Notes: generated by a model from the letters alone, not told the origin. Positions 28,191-38,389 are shown, numbered from the stretch's first letter. The stretch is 64,000 nt of DNA from Candidatus Binataceae bacterium (GCA_015478645.1 JADMIL010000005.1:40549-104548); one strand, 5' to 3'. Translations and numbers: made by a program.

Positions 28191-29798
28191 CTATTTGGCG
28201 CCCGCGACCGGCGAAATCGACACGCCTTGGCCGAGCAGCGCCCGGATCGCCGCGGGAATCTCGTCGGCCAGTTCTCCGGCCAGGTAGCCGACCGGCCCAT
28301 TGCGCGCGGCGATCCGATCGGCCGCATGGCCGTGCATGAAGGCGCCCAGAATCAGCGCCGAACGCGCCGCCAGCCCCTGGCCGAGCAACGCGCCCACGAT
28401 GCCCGAGAGCACGTCGCCCATCCCGGGCGTCGCCATACCGGGATTACCACTTGAGTTGATGGCGATAGCGCCGTCGGGCGTTGCGATGACGGTGCGCGCG
28501 CCTTTGAGCAAGACGCCCGCGCCGGTCAGATCGACCAGCCGGCGGGCCGCGTCGATGCGGTTGGCGTTGACCGCCTCCGTATCGATGCGGAGCAGCCGCG
28601 CCATCTCACCCGGATGCGGGGTCAGGACGATCGGACCACGCGCCGTCCGCAACATTCCGGGCCCGATGGCCGCGACCAGGTTGAGCGCGTCGGCATCGAT
28701 CACGGCCGGGCGATTGAGCAGCACGCCGCCATGCACCAGCCAGTGAATTATCTCGTGCGTATCCTCGTTCACGCCGATGCCGGGTCCGACGACCAGTGCG
28801 CTTTTGCCCGCCACCAGCAGGTCGAGCCGCTCGATCGCCGCGGCGTTCGTCGCGAAATGGCCGTCGTGGGCGGGCATCGCCTCGGTCATCAGTTCGGGCT
28901 GTCCGGCGGCGACCACCGCGGCGGCCGCTTCGGGAATCACGGCCGTGACCAATCCGGCGCCGGTGCGCAGCGCGCCGCGACTGGCGAGGATCGCCGCGCC
29001 GCCCTTGCCGCGGCTACCCGCGATTATCAGCAGATGGCCGTAAGTTCCCTTGTGGCTAGCGGTCGCGCGCGGCGTGACCAGCGCGGCGGCGTCGGCGAAT
29101 TCGATCAGCCGGCCGCGCGGCGCGATATCGTCGATTGCGGGCGGCGCAAAGCCGATCTCCGCGATGACCAGCTCGCCAGTATGGGCCGCACCTGGGTAGC
29201 TGGCATGGCCATACTTGGCGTAGCCGAATGTTACTGTTAGTCGGGCCGTGATCGCGGCATCCATCACCGCGCCGCTGTCGGCATTGACGCCCGAGGCGAT
29301 ATCGACCGCGACCACCGGCGCCTGCGTCGCCGTCACGGCCTCGATCACGCCGCGCGCCAGGCCGCGCACCGGGGCGTTCAGTCCGGTGCCGAAGATCGCA
29401 TCGATCACGACCGCCGGCCGATCGCCGATGCGGCGGTCGAAGAACTCGGCCATGCCGTCCGCGTCGGCGATTTCGGTCACGGCGCCGCCCGCCGCGATGA
29501 AATCGGCGCAGGCGCGCGCCGCATCACCGCGCAGATCGCCGGCCCGGGCGAGCAGCGCCACCCGCACCCTCGCGCCCGCCTGCATCAGCTTGCGCGCCGC
29601 GACCAGTCCGTCGCCGCCGTTATTGCCCTTGCCCGCGACCACCATCGCGCCCGCACCCATCACGCCCGGCCAGCGCCTGAGCGTCAGGTCGGCGACCGTT
29701 TCGCCCGCGCGGCGCATCAGCGCGTACGACTCGATGCCGTAGTTCTCAACGCTCAAGCGGTCGAGATGGCGGCTTTCGGCGGCGCTGAGCAGGATCAT
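28191..29798 (-). CDS. nnr: Bifunctional NAD(P)H-hydrate repair enzyme (epimerase and dehydratase)
   Basis: The 535-residue protein repairs hydrated NAD(P)H. The N-terminal epimerase domain has GKGNNGGDGLV near 55-65. The C-terminal ADP-dependent dehydratase, ribokinase-like, has LTPHPGEMARLL and GNPGMATPGMGDVLSG with the catalytic Asp. ATG 29798 overlaps the pdxJ stop by four bases (ATGA), fixing the start. The frame happens to stay open another 305 codons upstream, antiparallel in sense to real pdxJ codons, but that part is not conserved. Confidence 0.94.
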   Translation of the reverse strand: MILLSAAESRHLDRLSVENYGIESYALMRRAGETVADLTLRRWPGVMGAGAMVVAGKGNNGGDGLVAARKLMQAGARVRVALLARAGDLRGDAARACADFIAAGGAVTEIADADGMAEFFDRRIGDRPAVVIDAIFGTGLNAPVRGLARGVIEAVTATQAPVVAVDIASGVNADSGAVMDAAITARLTVTFGYAKYGHASYPGAAHTGELVIAEIGFAPPAIDDIAPRGRLIEFADAAALVTPRATASHKGTYGHLLIIAGSRGKGGAAILASRGALRTGAGLVTAVIPEAAAAVVAAGQPELMTEAMPAHDGHFATNAAAIERLDLLVAGKSALVVGPGIGVNEDTHEIIHWLVHGGVLLNRPAVIDADALNLVAAIGPGMLRTARGPIVLTPHPGEMARLLRIDTEAVNANRIDAARRLVDLTGAGVLLKGARTVIATPDGAIAINSSGNPGMATPGMGDVLSGIVGALLGQGLAARSALILGAFMHGHAADRIAARNGPVGYLAGELADEIPAAIRALLGQGVSISPVAGAK

Positions 29799-30643
29799 CG
29801 GGGTCTCGCGCCGGCGATTTTGCGGGCTGGCGCGCGCGCCGCCAGGCCGGCGTTGGCCGCCCCAGCGGCCCGCGATGTGCCGACCAGGGCGATCATCTCG
29901 CCGACCGCCCGCCGCATCCCAACACTCACCGCCCGCGCAACGATCGCGTGGCCGATATGCAGCCACACCAGTCCGGGCAGCGCGGCGATTGGTGCGACGT
30001 TGCGATAGTTGAGCCCATGGCCCGCGTTGGGCGCGAGCTTGAGCGATCGCGCGAGCCTGATCGCCGCGCGCAGCTTGGCCTGCTCGGCGCGAGCCGCGGC
30101 ACCCAGCACCGGCCGCGCGCCGCTTTGCCATTCGATCAGATCGGCGTCGGCCAGCGCCGCGTAGGTCCCGGTATGGAGTTCGACGAAGTCCGCGCCGAGG
30201 CGCGCGGCCGCTTCGATCTGATGCGGCTCGGGATCGACAAACAGGCTCACCCCGATGCGCGCCGCGCCCAGGCGCGCAATGATTGGCGCCAGGCGGTCGC
30301 TCAGGCCGGCCGCGTCGAGCCCGCCCTCGGTAGTCAGCTCGGCGCGCCGCTCGGGCACCAGGCAGACTTCGTGCGGATGAACCTCGAGCGCGACTTCCAG
30401 CATCTCGGCGGTCGGCGCCATCTCCTGGTTCAGACGAATCTTGATCGCGCGGCGGATGCGTAGCAGGTCGCCGTCCTGGATATGGCGGCGGTCCTCGCGC
30501 AGATGGACGGTAATCGCCGACGCGCCCGCCCGCTCGGCCGCCAGCGCCGCTTCCACCGGGTCGGGATAGTCCACGCCGCGCGCGTTGCGCAACGTGGCCA
30601 CGTGATCGACGTTTACTCCCAGCCGGATCGTTGAGCGGCTCAT
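29795..30643 (-). CDS. pdxJ: Pyridoxine 5'-phosphate synthase
   Basis: The 282-residue TIM-barrel enzyme joins 1-deoxyxylulose 5-phosphate with 3-amino-2-oxopropyl phosphate to form pyridoxine 5'-phosphate. LGVNVDHVATLRNARG (8-23) and VHLREDRRHIQD (45-56) are the family hallmarks; ELHTGTYA and NAGHGLNY carry further active-site residues. A tail of about 35 residues rich in Ala/Arg extends past the usual 240-250. It overlaps nnr by four bases and follows glmM by eight. The product, vitamin B6, is the cofactor of the cysteine desulfurase encoded upstream. Confidence 0.94.
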   Translation of the reverse strand: MSRSTIRLGVNVDHVATLRNARGVDYPDPVEAALAAERAGASAITVHLREDRRHIQDGDLLRIRRAIKIRLNQEMAPTAEMLEVALEVHPHEVCLVPERRAELTTEGGLDAAGLSDRLAPIIARLGAARIGVSLFVDPEPHQIEAAARLGADFVELHTGTYAALADADLIEWQSGARPVLGAAARAEQAKLRAAIRLARSLKLAPNAGHGLNYRNVAPIAALPGLVWLHIGHAIVARAVSVGMRRAVGEMIALVGTSRAAGAANAGLAARAPARKIAGARPR

Positions 30644-30651
30644 CGCACCGG

Positions 30652-32025
30652 TCAGGCGGCGGCGCCGGCGCGCCGGCGAATCGCGTCGCCGATTTCGCGC
30701 GCGATCCCCGCAATCAATGTCGCATCCTCGCCCTCGACCATCACCCGCGCCAGCATCTCGGTGCCCGAATAGCGCACCAGCAGGCGGCCGTCGCCGGCCA
30801 GCCGGCCCTCGCAGGCCGCGATCAGCTTGACCACCTCAGGCATCGCCGCGATCGGCATGCGCTCGCGCACGCGCACGTTCTCAAGGATCTGCGGCACCCG
30901 GCGCATGACGCGCAGGGCGCTCAGCGGCTGGCCGCTCTCGGCCATCCGCGCGCAGACCAGCAGCGCCGTGATCAGACCATCGCCGGTGGTCGAATGGTCC
31001 ATCAGGATGACGTGGCCGGACTGCTCGCCGCCCAGGTTGTAGGAATTGGCGCGCATCTCGCGCACCACTGCGGGGTCGCCGACTTCCGTGCGCACCAGCC
31101 GCACGCCGGCCCGCGCCAGCGCCCGCTCGAGGCCGAAGTTGCTCATCACGGTGGCGACGACGGTGTTGGCCTTGAGCTGGCCAGTGGCCGCCATCTGCGC
31201 ACCCAGCAACGCCATCACGTCGTCGCCATCGAACAGCTCGCCACGCTCGTCGACCAGGATCGCGCGGTCGCTGTCGCCGTCGAGCGCGACCCCCAGATGC
31301 GCGCCGCTGGCGAGCACCGCCTGGCGCAGCCGCTCCGGATGTACCGCGCCGCAGCCGTCGTTGATATTGACGCCGTCGGGCTCGGCCGCGATCGCCTCGA
31401 CCTCGGCGCCCATCTCGGTGAACACGTCCGGACCGACGCGATAGGCCGCGCCGTTGGCGCAATCGATAACGATCTTGAGCCCCTCGAAGGTCGCGGTGCG
31501 CGGCACGCAGGTCTTGAGAAAGACCAGGTAGCGGCCGATCGCGTCGTCAATGCGCGCCGCTTTGCCGATATCGGCGCCCTGCGCGCGGAACTGCTCCAGC
31601 GCGCCGGCGTCGAACACCAACTCCTCGATGCGCTGCTCGGTGGCGTCATCGAGCTTGAAGCCATCGCGCGAAAAAAACTTGATCCCGTTGTCCTGAAACG
31701 GATTGTGCGAGGCCGAGATCACCACCCCCGCGTCGGCGCGCATGCTGCGCGTCAGAAACGCGATCCCCGGCGTCGGCAGCGGCCCGACCAGCCATACGTC
31801 GGCGCCCATCGAGCAGATCCCCGAGGCCATCGCGGTCTCGATCATGTAGCCCGACAGGCGCGTGTCCTTGCCAATCAGAATCCGCCGATGCCGTCCGCTC
31901 GGATTGCGAAAGACATAGGCCAGCGCGCGGCCCAGCTTGAGCGCGGTCTCCGAGGTGATCGGTTCGGCGTTGGCGACGCCGCGCACCCCGTCGGTGCCAA
32001 AGAGTTTTGCGGCGGAATGCTTCAA
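30652..32025 (-). CDS. glmM: Phosphoglucosamine mutase
   Basis: The 457-residue enzyme interconverts glucosamine 6-phosphate and glucosamine 1-phosphate for peptidoglycan and lipid A. LFGTDGVRG (8-16), active-site serine in ISASHNPFQDNG (S106), metal loop DGDSDRA and sugar loop GGEQSGH are all present. The start is a TTG overlapping the cdaR stop by four bases. cdaA-cdaR-glmM is a conserved trio; in Firmicutes CdaA and GlmM are known to interact and tie c-di-AMP to wall synthesis. Confidence 0.95.
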   Translation of the reverse strand: MKHSAAKLFGTDGVRGVANAEPITSETALKLGRALAYVFRNPSGRHRRILIGKDTRLSGYMIETAMASGICSMGADVWLVGPLPTPGIAFLTRSMRADAGVVISASHNPFQDNGIKFFSRDGFKLDDATEQRIEELVFDAGALEQFRAQGADIGKAARIDDAIGRYLVFLKTCVPRTATFEGLKIVIDCANGAAYRVGPDVFTEMGAEVEAIAAEPDGVNINDGCGAVHPERLRQAVLASGAHLGVALDGDSDRAILVDERGELFDGDDVMALLGAQMAATGQLKANTVVATVMSNFGLERALARAGVRLVRTEVGDPAVVREMRANSYNLGGEQSGHVILMDHSTTGDGLITALLVCARMAESGQPLSALRVMRRVPQILENVRVRERMPIAAMPEVVKLIAACEGRLAGDGRLLVRYSGTEMLARVMVEGEDATLIAGIAREIGDAIRRRAGAAA

Positions 32026-33050
32026 CCGTTTTGCGCCTGCCTTTCGTGGTATAGCCTGATTCTGATTTTGGCCGGCGCCGCCTGCACCAGACCCACGTCG
32101 TCGGGCAGATTGACCTGCGCGGGCAGCATGTAGCTGCCCGGCCCAAGCCCGCCCGCCTCAACGTAGACCATGCCCTTCAATTCGAGTTTGGCCAGCGTGA
32201 GCGAAGGTCCGCGCAACTCGAGGGTCACGCGATGCGGGTCGATTCTGAATTTGAAATCGCTGTCGCGCACGGCGACCTCCAGCTGGTGATACTGGCGCTG
32301 CACGATGATCGGCCCGAGCGTCACTCTGGCGGTCACGTAGTCGGCAGCGAGCCGGATCGAACTCGAGGGCGTCATCAGACTAATCGGGCTCGAGAGGTCC
32401 GCGGTGAGGCCGGCCACGGAGAGCGCCTCGGTCTCGACCCGTTCGACCCGCGAGACTTCGCGGCTTGGCCCGCGGATCGAGATTTGCGGCGGCGTGACGT
32501 CGGCTGCAGCGACCTTGTAGCCTTCGCCCGGAATCCCCATCATGACCAGATGCACCGGCACCTCGCGGGTGATGTTCTTGTCGATTTCCAGCACGATTTG
32601 CGAGGGCAGGATACTGGTCACGCTGGTCTGGCGCGGCACCGGAAAGGCTTCGGGCCCGATCTTGAACGACGCCTGGCCGATCCCCACGCCGGTCAGATCC
32701 AGCCGCAGCGTCAACCGCGCCGGATCGATCAGCGAGAGCAGCGTGCGCGGTCCCGAGACCTGGATGCGCACGAACTCCGGATGCGGACTGGTGATGATGA
32801 AGCCGGGCGGCAGGTCGCGATAGCTGATCGGCACCTGCACCGACTGCAGCGCGCCGTGCTGCCCGGCATTGACGAAGATCCACAAGCCGATCGCAAGACC
32901 GAGCGAGATCAGCCGCAGGCCCATGTTGCGCTGGAGCGCCTGCGCGGCGATCGAAACGCGCGAGCGCCGTCCGCCACCGGACGCCGCGGACGGCGGCACC
33001 GCCTCGCCCGGGCGCGGCAGAATCGATCCCGTCATGCCCGGCGTCGCCAT
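32022..33050 (-). CDS. cdaR: YbbR-domain protein, CdaA regulator (CdaR-like)
   Basis: The 342-residue protein has one N-terminal membrane helix (GLRLISLGLAIGLWIFVNA, about 45-63) and several extracytoplasmic YbbR repeats, seen as VPISYRDLPPGF, VRIQVSGPRTLL and ISIRGPSREVS. In Firmicutes CdaR binds and modulates the diadenylate cyclase CdaA. ATG 33050 is set by GGAGG upstream; a 26-residue Cys/Arg-rich upstream extension is unlikely to be real. It lies between cdaA (13-base gap) and glmM (4-base overlap). Confidence 0.88.
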   Translation of the reverse strand: MATPGMTGSILPRPGEAVPPSAASGGGRRSRVSIAAQALQRNMGLRLISLGLAIGLWIFVNAGQHGALQSVQVPISYRDLPPGFIITSPHPEFVRIQVSGPRTLLSLIDPARLTLRLDLTGVGIGQASFKIGPEAFPVPRQTSVTSILPSQIVLEIDKNITREVPVHLVMMGIPGEGYKVAAADVTPPQISIRGPSREVSRVERVETEALSVAGLTADLSSPISLMTPSSSIRLAADYVTARVTLGPIIVQRQYHQLEVAVRDSDFKFRIDPHRVTLELRGPSLTLAKLELKGMVYVEAGGLGPGSYMLPAQVNLPDDVGLVQAAPAKIRIRLYHERQAQNG

Positions 33051-33063
33051 CTTGCCTCCGCGC

Positions 33064-33816
33064 TCAGGCCGGCAACGTCTGCAGGGTTTCGAGCAGCCGC
33101 GGCGAATCGAATCCGCGCAGCAGCTCACCGTGATGCGCCATCGAGATCGTGCCGTCCTGCTCGGAGACCACGATCACCACCGCGTCATTGTCCTCGGTCA
33201 GCCCGATCGCCGCGCGATGGCGCGTGCCCAGCGTCAGACTGACGTTGGTCTTGGACGAAAGCGGCAGCAGGCAGGCGGCGGCCAAAATGCGATCGCCCTT
33301 GATGATCACCGCACCGTCATGCAGCGGCGACCCACGCATGAAGATGGTCTCGAGCAGCTCGGGCGACACCCGGCCATCGATCGCCCGCCCGCTCTCGACG
33401 AACTCCTGCAGGCCGATCTCCTGCTCGAGCACGATCAGCGCGCCGATGCGCCGGGCGGCGAGCCAGGTCGCCGCGGCGGCCAGCTCCTGCGCCACGCTAG
33501 CGACATTTGCGCCAACGCCGAAAAACGAACGCGCGCCCAAGCCGGTCAGTGCGCGGCGGATATCGGCCTGGAAGATGACCACCAGGATGACCATCAGGGA
33601 GCCGAGAAAATTGTTCAACAGCCAGTTGAGCGTGAACAGCCCAAGCATCTGCGAGCCGACGAACGCGCCCGCCACGATCCCTAGTCCGACCACCATCTGC
33701 ATCGTGCGCGTCGCCCGGATCAGCAGCGCGATCCGATAGATCACGTACGCGACGATCGTCACGTCGAGCACGTCCTGCCAGCGGGGCTTGGGTATGACGG
33801 TGAAAAAACTGTGCAT
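33064..33816 (-). CDS. cdaA: Diadenylate cyclase CdaA (DisA_N domain)
   Basis: The 250-residue enzyme makes the second messenger c-di-AMP from two ATP. Three N-terminal membrane helices (about 15-80) precede the DAC domain, with catalytic DGA (167-169, PLHDGAVII) and RHR (199-201, LGTRHRAAIG). Length and layout match CdaA/DacA. ATG 33816 fits the family start; an in-frame extension of 14 residues runs into the folP end. It is 10 bases after folP. No c-di-AMP phosphodiesterase (GdpP, PgpH) is in the window. Confidence 0.94.
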   Translation of the reverse strand: MHSFFTVIPKPRWQDVLDVTIVAYVIYRIALLIRATRTMQMVVGLGIVAGAFVGSQMLGLFTLNWLLNNFLGSLMVILVVIFQADIRRALTGLGARSFFGVGANVASVAQELAAAATWLAARRIGALIVLEQEIGLQEFVESGRAIDGRVSPELLETIFMRGSPLHDGAVIIKGDRILAAACLLPLSSKTNVSLTLGTRHRAAIGLTEDNDAVVIVVSEQDGTISMAHHGELLRGFDSPRLLETLQTLPA

Positions 33817-33826
33817 CGTTGCCGTG

Positions 33827-34708
33827 TCAGGGGCCGCCGCGCGCCACAATCGCCACAACCATCCTGATTACCGCCGCCGCCGGCGCGGCCTCATGGACCC
33901 GGATTATCGAGGCACCCCCGGCTAGCGCCAGCGTGTTCACTGCGGCGGTGCCGTAGGCCACCTCGATCGCGCTACCACCCGCGATCGTCCGCACGAAGCG
34001 CTTGCGCGAGGCGCCTACCAATACTGGATAGCCTAGCGCGCATATCCGCGACAAACCACCCATCAGTTCAAGGTTGTGGCGCGCGGTCTTGGCGAACCCG
34101 AAACCCGGATCGACGATGATCCGCGCCGGCCGCACCCCGGCCGCGATCGCCGCGTCGGCGCGCGCGCGCAGAAATTCGCCGACCTGCGCAACCACGTCGC
34201 GATAGCGCGCATGCCGTGCGTGATCGGCCGGACCGCCGCGCATATGCATCAGCACCACGGCGCAGCCCGCGGCGGCGGCCATCGGCAACATTGCGGCGTC
34301 GAAGCCCAGCGCACTGATATCGTTGATGATCGCGGCGCCCGCATCGAGCGCGATCCGCGCCACCGCCGCGCGGCGCGTATCGATCGAAAACGGCACGCGC
34401 AGCCGCCGGCCCAGCCGCTCGAGCACCGGCCGCACGCGCGCGATCTCGACCTCCGCGCTGACGGCGCGCGCGCCGACCGGGCGCGTCGATTCGCCACCGA
34501 CGTCGATAATCCCCGCGCCTTCGGCCTCCATCGCCAGCGCATGCTCGAGCGCGCGATCCGGGTCGAGGTAGAGGCCGCCGTCGGAAAACGAATCCGGTGT
34601 GACGTTGAGCACGCCCATCACGGCGGGAAATCGAATCGCGCGGCCATCACGCAGGCGCAGCGCGCGCGGCGTTGGGCGCGCCAATCGCGCGGGTTGCGGC
34701 GGCGTCAT
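33827..34708 (-). CDS. folP: Dihydropteroate synthase
   Basis: The 293-residue TIM barrel joins p-aminobenzoate with dihydropterin pyrophosphate in folate synthesis and is the sulfonamide target. MGVLNVTPDSFSDGG (about 31-45), DVGGESTRPG-type (as DVGGESTRPV), DPGFGFAKT and GASRKRF are present. The N-terminal 25 residues are a Pro/Arg-rich addition. It heads the folP-cdaA-cdaR-glmM-pdxJ-nnr run. A terminator lies between ftsH and folP, so either read-through or an unseen promoter in the 65-base GC-rich gap must drive it. Confidence 0.94.
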   Translation of the reverse strand: MTPPQPARLARPTPRALRLRDGRAIRFPAVMGVLNVTPDSFSDGGLYLDPDRALEHALAMEAEGAGIIDVGGESTRPVGARAVSAEVEIARVRPVLERLGRRLRVPFSIDTRRAAVARIALDAGAAIINDISALGFDAAMLPMAAAAGCAVVLMHMRGGPADHARHARYRDVVAQVGEFLRARADAAIAAGVRPARIIVDPGFGFAKTARHNLELMGGLSRICALGYPVLVGASRKRFVRTIAGGSAIEVAYGTAAVNTLALAGGASIIRVHEAAPAAAVIRMVVAIVARGGP

Positions 34709-34773
34709 TGGCGGCGCGCCGCGCGCACCGGGCGGCGCGCCGCATGCGATCGCGCGCGCGCCGCGCGCGGCAT

Positions 34774-34803
34774 AAAAAATCCCCTCCGCCGGTGCGGAGA
34801 GGA
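34774..34803 (-). terminator. Rho-independent terminator after ftsH
   Basis: On the minus strand the stem CTCCGC with GCGGAG (plus positions 34784-34799, extendable to 34781-34802) around a 4-base loop is followed by GGGATTTTTT. It lies about 50 bases past the ftsH stop and upstream of folP. Confidence 0.75.
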
Positions 34804-34854
34804 TCGGGGATGATCGGATAGTCGCTTAATTAAATTGCGGGCCAATGAATCCGT

Positions 34855-36789
34855 TCAGGCGAGCGACGGCTTGGGCGCCACCAGGCCGGGCACCGGCGCC
34901 GGATCGTCCTGCGCAACCTTGCTCCGCTCGCGCGCCACCGCCGCGCCGCCGGGCGGTACCGAAGGGCTCGGCGGTTCGCTGGCCGGTAGCGGACGGCCGG
35001 CGCGGAACGCCTCGACCATCGCGACCACTTCCGAGCCGTCGACGACCTCTTTTTCGAGCAGGCGATCGGCCAGCGCATGGAGCAGCGGCATGCCCTCGGT
35101 GAGCAGGTTCCGGGCCTTATGATAGGCGGCGTCGACCAGCGCGCGCACCGCGCGATCGATCTCGACCGCGGTATGCTCCGAATAATCCTTGGAATGGCCG
35201 AGATCGCGGCCGAGGAAAACCTGCTCCTCATGCTTGCCGAAGGTCATCGGGCCAAGCTCCTCGCTCATGCCCCATTCACAGACCATCTTGCGCGCCAGCT
35301 CGGTCGCCCGTTCAAGGTCGTTGCCCGCGCCAGTCCACATTTCGTGGAAGACCATCTCCTCGGCCACCCGTCCGCCAAACAGCACGGCCAGCGAGGTCAT
35401 GAGATAGTCCCGCGAATGAGTGTAGCGATCGTCGAGCGGGAGCTGCTGGGTGACGCCCAGGGCCATCCCGCGCGGGATAATCGTGACCTTGTGCAGCGGG
35501 TCGCCACCGGTCTGCAGCACCGCGACCAGGGCGTGTCCTGATTCGTGATAGGCGATCTTGCGCCGCTCTTCGAGCGACATGACCATCGAGCGCCGCTCGG
35601 CGCCCATCAGGACCTTGTCCTTGGCCAGCTCGAAGTCGACCATCTCGACCCGATCCTTGCTGGTGCGCGCCGCGAGCAGGGCCGCTTCGTTGACCAGGTT
35701 CTCGAGGTCGGCGCCGGCAAAGCCCGAGGTCGAACGCGCCAGCTTCGAGACGTCGACGTCGGTCGCCAGCGGCACCTTGCGCGTATGGACGTTGAGGATC
35801 CCCTCGCGGCCCTTGACGTCGGGCCGCGGCACGACCACCCGCCGATCGAAGCGGCCGGGACGCAGCAGCGCCGGATCGAGCACGTCGGGCCGATTGGTCG
35901 CGGCGACCAGGATCACGCCCTCGTTGGCCTCGAAGCCGTCCATCTCGACCAGCAACTGATTGAGGGTCTGCTCGCGCTCGTCATGACCGCCGCCCAGGCC
36001 GGCCCCGCGATGGCGTCCAACGGCGTCGATCTCATCGATAAACACGATACACGGCGCGTGTTTCTTGCCCTGGACGAACAGATCGCGCACGCGCGACGCG
36101 CCCACCCCGACGAACATTTCGACGAAGTCCGAGCCGGAGATCGAAAAGAACGGCACGCCCGCCTCGCCGGCGATCGCCCGCGCGAGCAAGGTCTTGCCGG
36201 TGCCCGGCGGTCCGACCAGCAGGACGCCCTTGGGAATTCGCCCGCCCAGGCGGGTGAAGCGCTTGGGATCCTTGAGGAACTGAATGATCTCTTCGAGTTC
36301 ATCCTTGGCTTCGTCGATCCCGGCGACGTCGGCAAAAGTAATTTTGTGAGTGTTTTCGGTCAGCAGCTTGGCGCGGCTCTTGCCAAACGACATCGCCTTG
36401 CCGCCGCCGATCTGCATCTGGCGCATGAAGAAGATCCACACCGCCACCAGCAGCAGCATCGGGAACCATTGCTCGAGCAGGATGATCCACCACGGATCGC
36501 CTTCGGCCGGACGCGCGGCGATTTTGACGCCCTTTTCGCGCAGGTTCTTGACCAGATCGGGATCCTGCGGCGCGTAGGTCTTGAAATGCTCGCCGTTAGC
36601 CGTGTCACCCTGGATCGTATTGCCCTGGATCGTGACCTGAGTGACTTGCCCTTTGTCGACGTCGTTAAGGAAGTCGGAAAAGATTATTTCGGGGGAGCGC
36701 TGTTGCTGATGATTGAAAAAATTGATCATCAGCAGCGCAATCAGCACCACCACCAGCCACAAGGCGATATTGCGTGAAACCTGATTCAT
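34855..36789 (-). CDS. ftsH: ATP-dependent zinc metalloprotease FtsH
   Basis: The 644-residue membrane protease degrades membrane and regulatory proteins; in many diderms it controls LpxC and lipid A. Two N-terminal helices (about 8-24 and 108-126) flank a periplasmic domain. An AAA+ module has Walker A GPPGTGKT (about 195-203) and Walker [12 protein letters not shown]. The zinc site HESGH is at about 412-416. A Pro/Ala-rich tail of about 45 residues ends the chain. It follows tilS by 70 bases, a conserved pairing, and is closed by the terminator at 34774. Confidence 0.96.
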   Translation of the reverse strand: MNQVSRNIALWLVVVLIALLMINFFNHQQQRSPEIIFSDFLNDVDKGQVTQVTIQGNTIQGDTANGEHFKTYAPQDPDLVKNLREKGVKIAARPAEGDPWWIILLEQWFPMLLLVAVWIFFMRQMQIGGGKAMSFGKSRAKLLTENTHKITFADVAGIDEAKDELEEIIQFLKDPKRFTRLGGRIPKGVLLVGPPGTGKTLLARAIAGEAGVPFFSISGSDFVEMFVGVGASRVRDLFVQGKKHAPCIVFIDEIDAVGRHRGAGLGGGHDEREQTLNQLLVEMDGFEANEGVILVAATNRPDVLDPALLRPGRFDRRVVVPRPDVKGREGILNVHTRKVPLATDVDVSKLARSTSGFAGADLENLVNEAALLAARTSKDRVEMVDFELAKDKVLMGAERRSMVMSLEERRKIAYHESGHALVAVLQTGGDPLHKVTIIPRGMALGVTQQLPLDDRYTHSRDYLMTSLAVLFGGRVAEEMVFHEMWTGAGNDLERATELARKMVCEWGMSEELGPMTFGKHEEQVFLGRDLGHSKDYSEHTAVEIDRAVRALVDAAYHKARNLLTEGMPLLHALADRLLEKEVVDGSEVVAMVEAFRAGRPLPASEPPSPSVPPGGAAVARERSKVAQDDPAPVPGLVAPKPSLA

Positions 36790-36859
36790 TGCTCAATAAA
36801 AACTATCACGCCGGATAAATTGCGCGCAACGCCGCATCTTGCGCATCCGCGGCCGCGGC

Positions 36860-38335
36860 TCACCCGCCGGCGATCAAATTCGCATGCACTTCCAGCAGCT
36901 CGCGAGTCGCCGGCGTGACCGTCGCATGGCGCGCGCGCAACAGTCCGGGAATCCAGAGGATTTCGTCCTCCAGCGTCACGATCGGCCAGGTCGCGCGGCG
37001 CGCCCTGGCGAGCTTGCGATCGACGAACACGTCCTGCACCTTGCGCGTGCCGGTCATCCCGAGCGGCGCGACGCGATCGCCCGGCCGGCAATTGCGCACG
37101 ACCAGCGGCGCCGTGATTTGCGCGCGGTCGAACAGCGCCTCCATCGGTCCGGTAATCCGGCCGCGCGTGGGCATGGCGTGGAACGGCGCGGGGCAACCGC
37201 CTGCGGCCAGGGCGATCGTCCGCGCTTCGAAAACGAAGCCGGCGGCGGCGACGATGGTCGCGCCGGCGCGGTCAACTTCAATCGCGAAGGGTTGCGTATC
37301 CGCGCGCGGCCGCGGTTCGAGGACCGCGGTGCCATATTCGCAACGCATCCGCCAGCCGCGCGGCACCAGCGTGATCCGCCCGGGCACGGCCGCCACGCAG
37401 CTCGCGCACAGCGCCTCGATATGGGCGCGCCCGAGCGTCCGCAAATCGCCCATCCGATCGATTAGCCAGGCGCGAAGCGTGGCGTTGGCCAGCGCCGGAT
37501 CGAGCCGTGCAAAGCCGGCCAGTCTGAGCCGCCCGCGATCGTCGCGGCGCCGCGCCAGTTCGCGCCGCGCCGCCGCCGTGACGAAATCGTCGAGCGCGCG
37601 CAGCTCGCCGGCCAGGGCGGCCAGCCGCACGCTGAGGCGGGGCGCGTAGTCGCGCTCGAGCGCGGGAATTAATTCGTGGCGCACGCGATTGCGCGTCATC
37701 GCCGGCGACGCGTTGCTGCTGTCGACCACGTAGCCGGCGCCGAGCGCCTCAAGATAGGCGAGAATCTGCGCGCGGCGCAGCCCGAGCAGCGGACGGATTA
37801 TCCGTCCCGGCCCGCCCGGCGCCATCGCGGCCAGCCCCGCCGCGCCGCCACCGCGCAGCAGGCGCATCAGCACGGTCTCGGCCTGATCGTCGGCATGATG
37901 GGCCAGCGCGACATGGCACGCGCCGATCCGCCCGGCGACGCGCTCGAGGAAGGCGTGGCGCAGATCGCGGGCGCGCTCCTCGAGGTTGCCGGCCACGCGC
38001 CGCAGGCCCTGCGCATGCTCAACCGTCAGTTCGATTGCGAGGCGGGCACAGAGCGCGCGCACGAACGCCTCGTCGCGATCGGCTTCGCCCGCGCGCAGGC
38101 GATGATTCAGGTGGGCGGCGTGGAGCCGCCAGGCCGGCGCCCCGGATGTGCCGCGCGCCAACGTGCCGCGCGAGCGATGCGAACCGTGCGCCAGGCGCTG
38201 GAGCGCATGGGTCAGCGCCACCGAATCGGCGCCGCCCGAGAGCGCGATCACGATCGTCGCGCCGTCGGCGACGGCGAGCCGCGCGAGCGCCGCACGCACC
38301 GCGGCTTCGAGCGTGATAATCGCGCGCGAGTTCAT
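36860..38335 (-). CDS. tilS: tRNA(Ile)-lysidine synthase
   Basis: The 491-residue enzyme modifies C34 of tRNA-Ile(CAU) to lysidine, so that it reads AUA. The PP-loop SGGADS is at 33-38; HLNHRLRAGEADRD and LAHHADDQAETVLMRLLRG are family motifs. The C-terminal TilS domain follows (RPGDRVAPLG, then KVQDVFVDRKLARARR). ATG 38335 has no ribosome binding site but has TATACT 10-15 bases before it, suggesting a very short leader. An upstream in-frame GTG at 38356 is less likely. Confidence 0.93.
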   Translation of the reverse strand: MNSRAIITLEAAVRAALARLAVADGATIVIALSGGADSVALTHALQRLAHGSHRSRGTLARGTSGAPAWRLHAAHLNHRLRAGEADRDEAFVRALCARLAIELTVEHAQGLRRVAGNLEERARDLRHAFLERVAGRIGACHVALAHHADDQAETVLMRLLRGGGAAGLAAMAPGGPGRIIRPLLGLRRAQILAYLEALGAGYVVDSSNASPAMTRNRVRHELIPALERDYAPRLSVRLAALAGELRALDDFVTAAARRELARRRDDRGRLRLAGFARLDPALANATLRAWLIDRMGDLRTLGRAHIEALCASCVAAVPGRITLVPRGWRMRCEYGTAVLEPRPRADTQPFAIEVDRAGATIVAAAGFVFEARTIALAAGGCPAPFHAMPTRGRITGPMEALFDRAQITAPLVVRNCRPGDRVAPLGMTGTRKVQDVFVDRKLARARRATWPIVTLEDEILWIPGLLRARHATVTPATRELLEVHANLIAGG

Positions 38336-38389
38336 AACGATTACAGTATAGCGCACCGCGCGCCAGCGCCGCGCGAACTTCCGCCGCCG

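Noticed and set aside
29799..30713. 305-codon upstream extension of the nnr frame across pdxJ
   Set aside because: The extension is Arg/Gly-rich without conservation, and pdxJ in another frame is complete. The ATGA overlap gives a normal nnr start.
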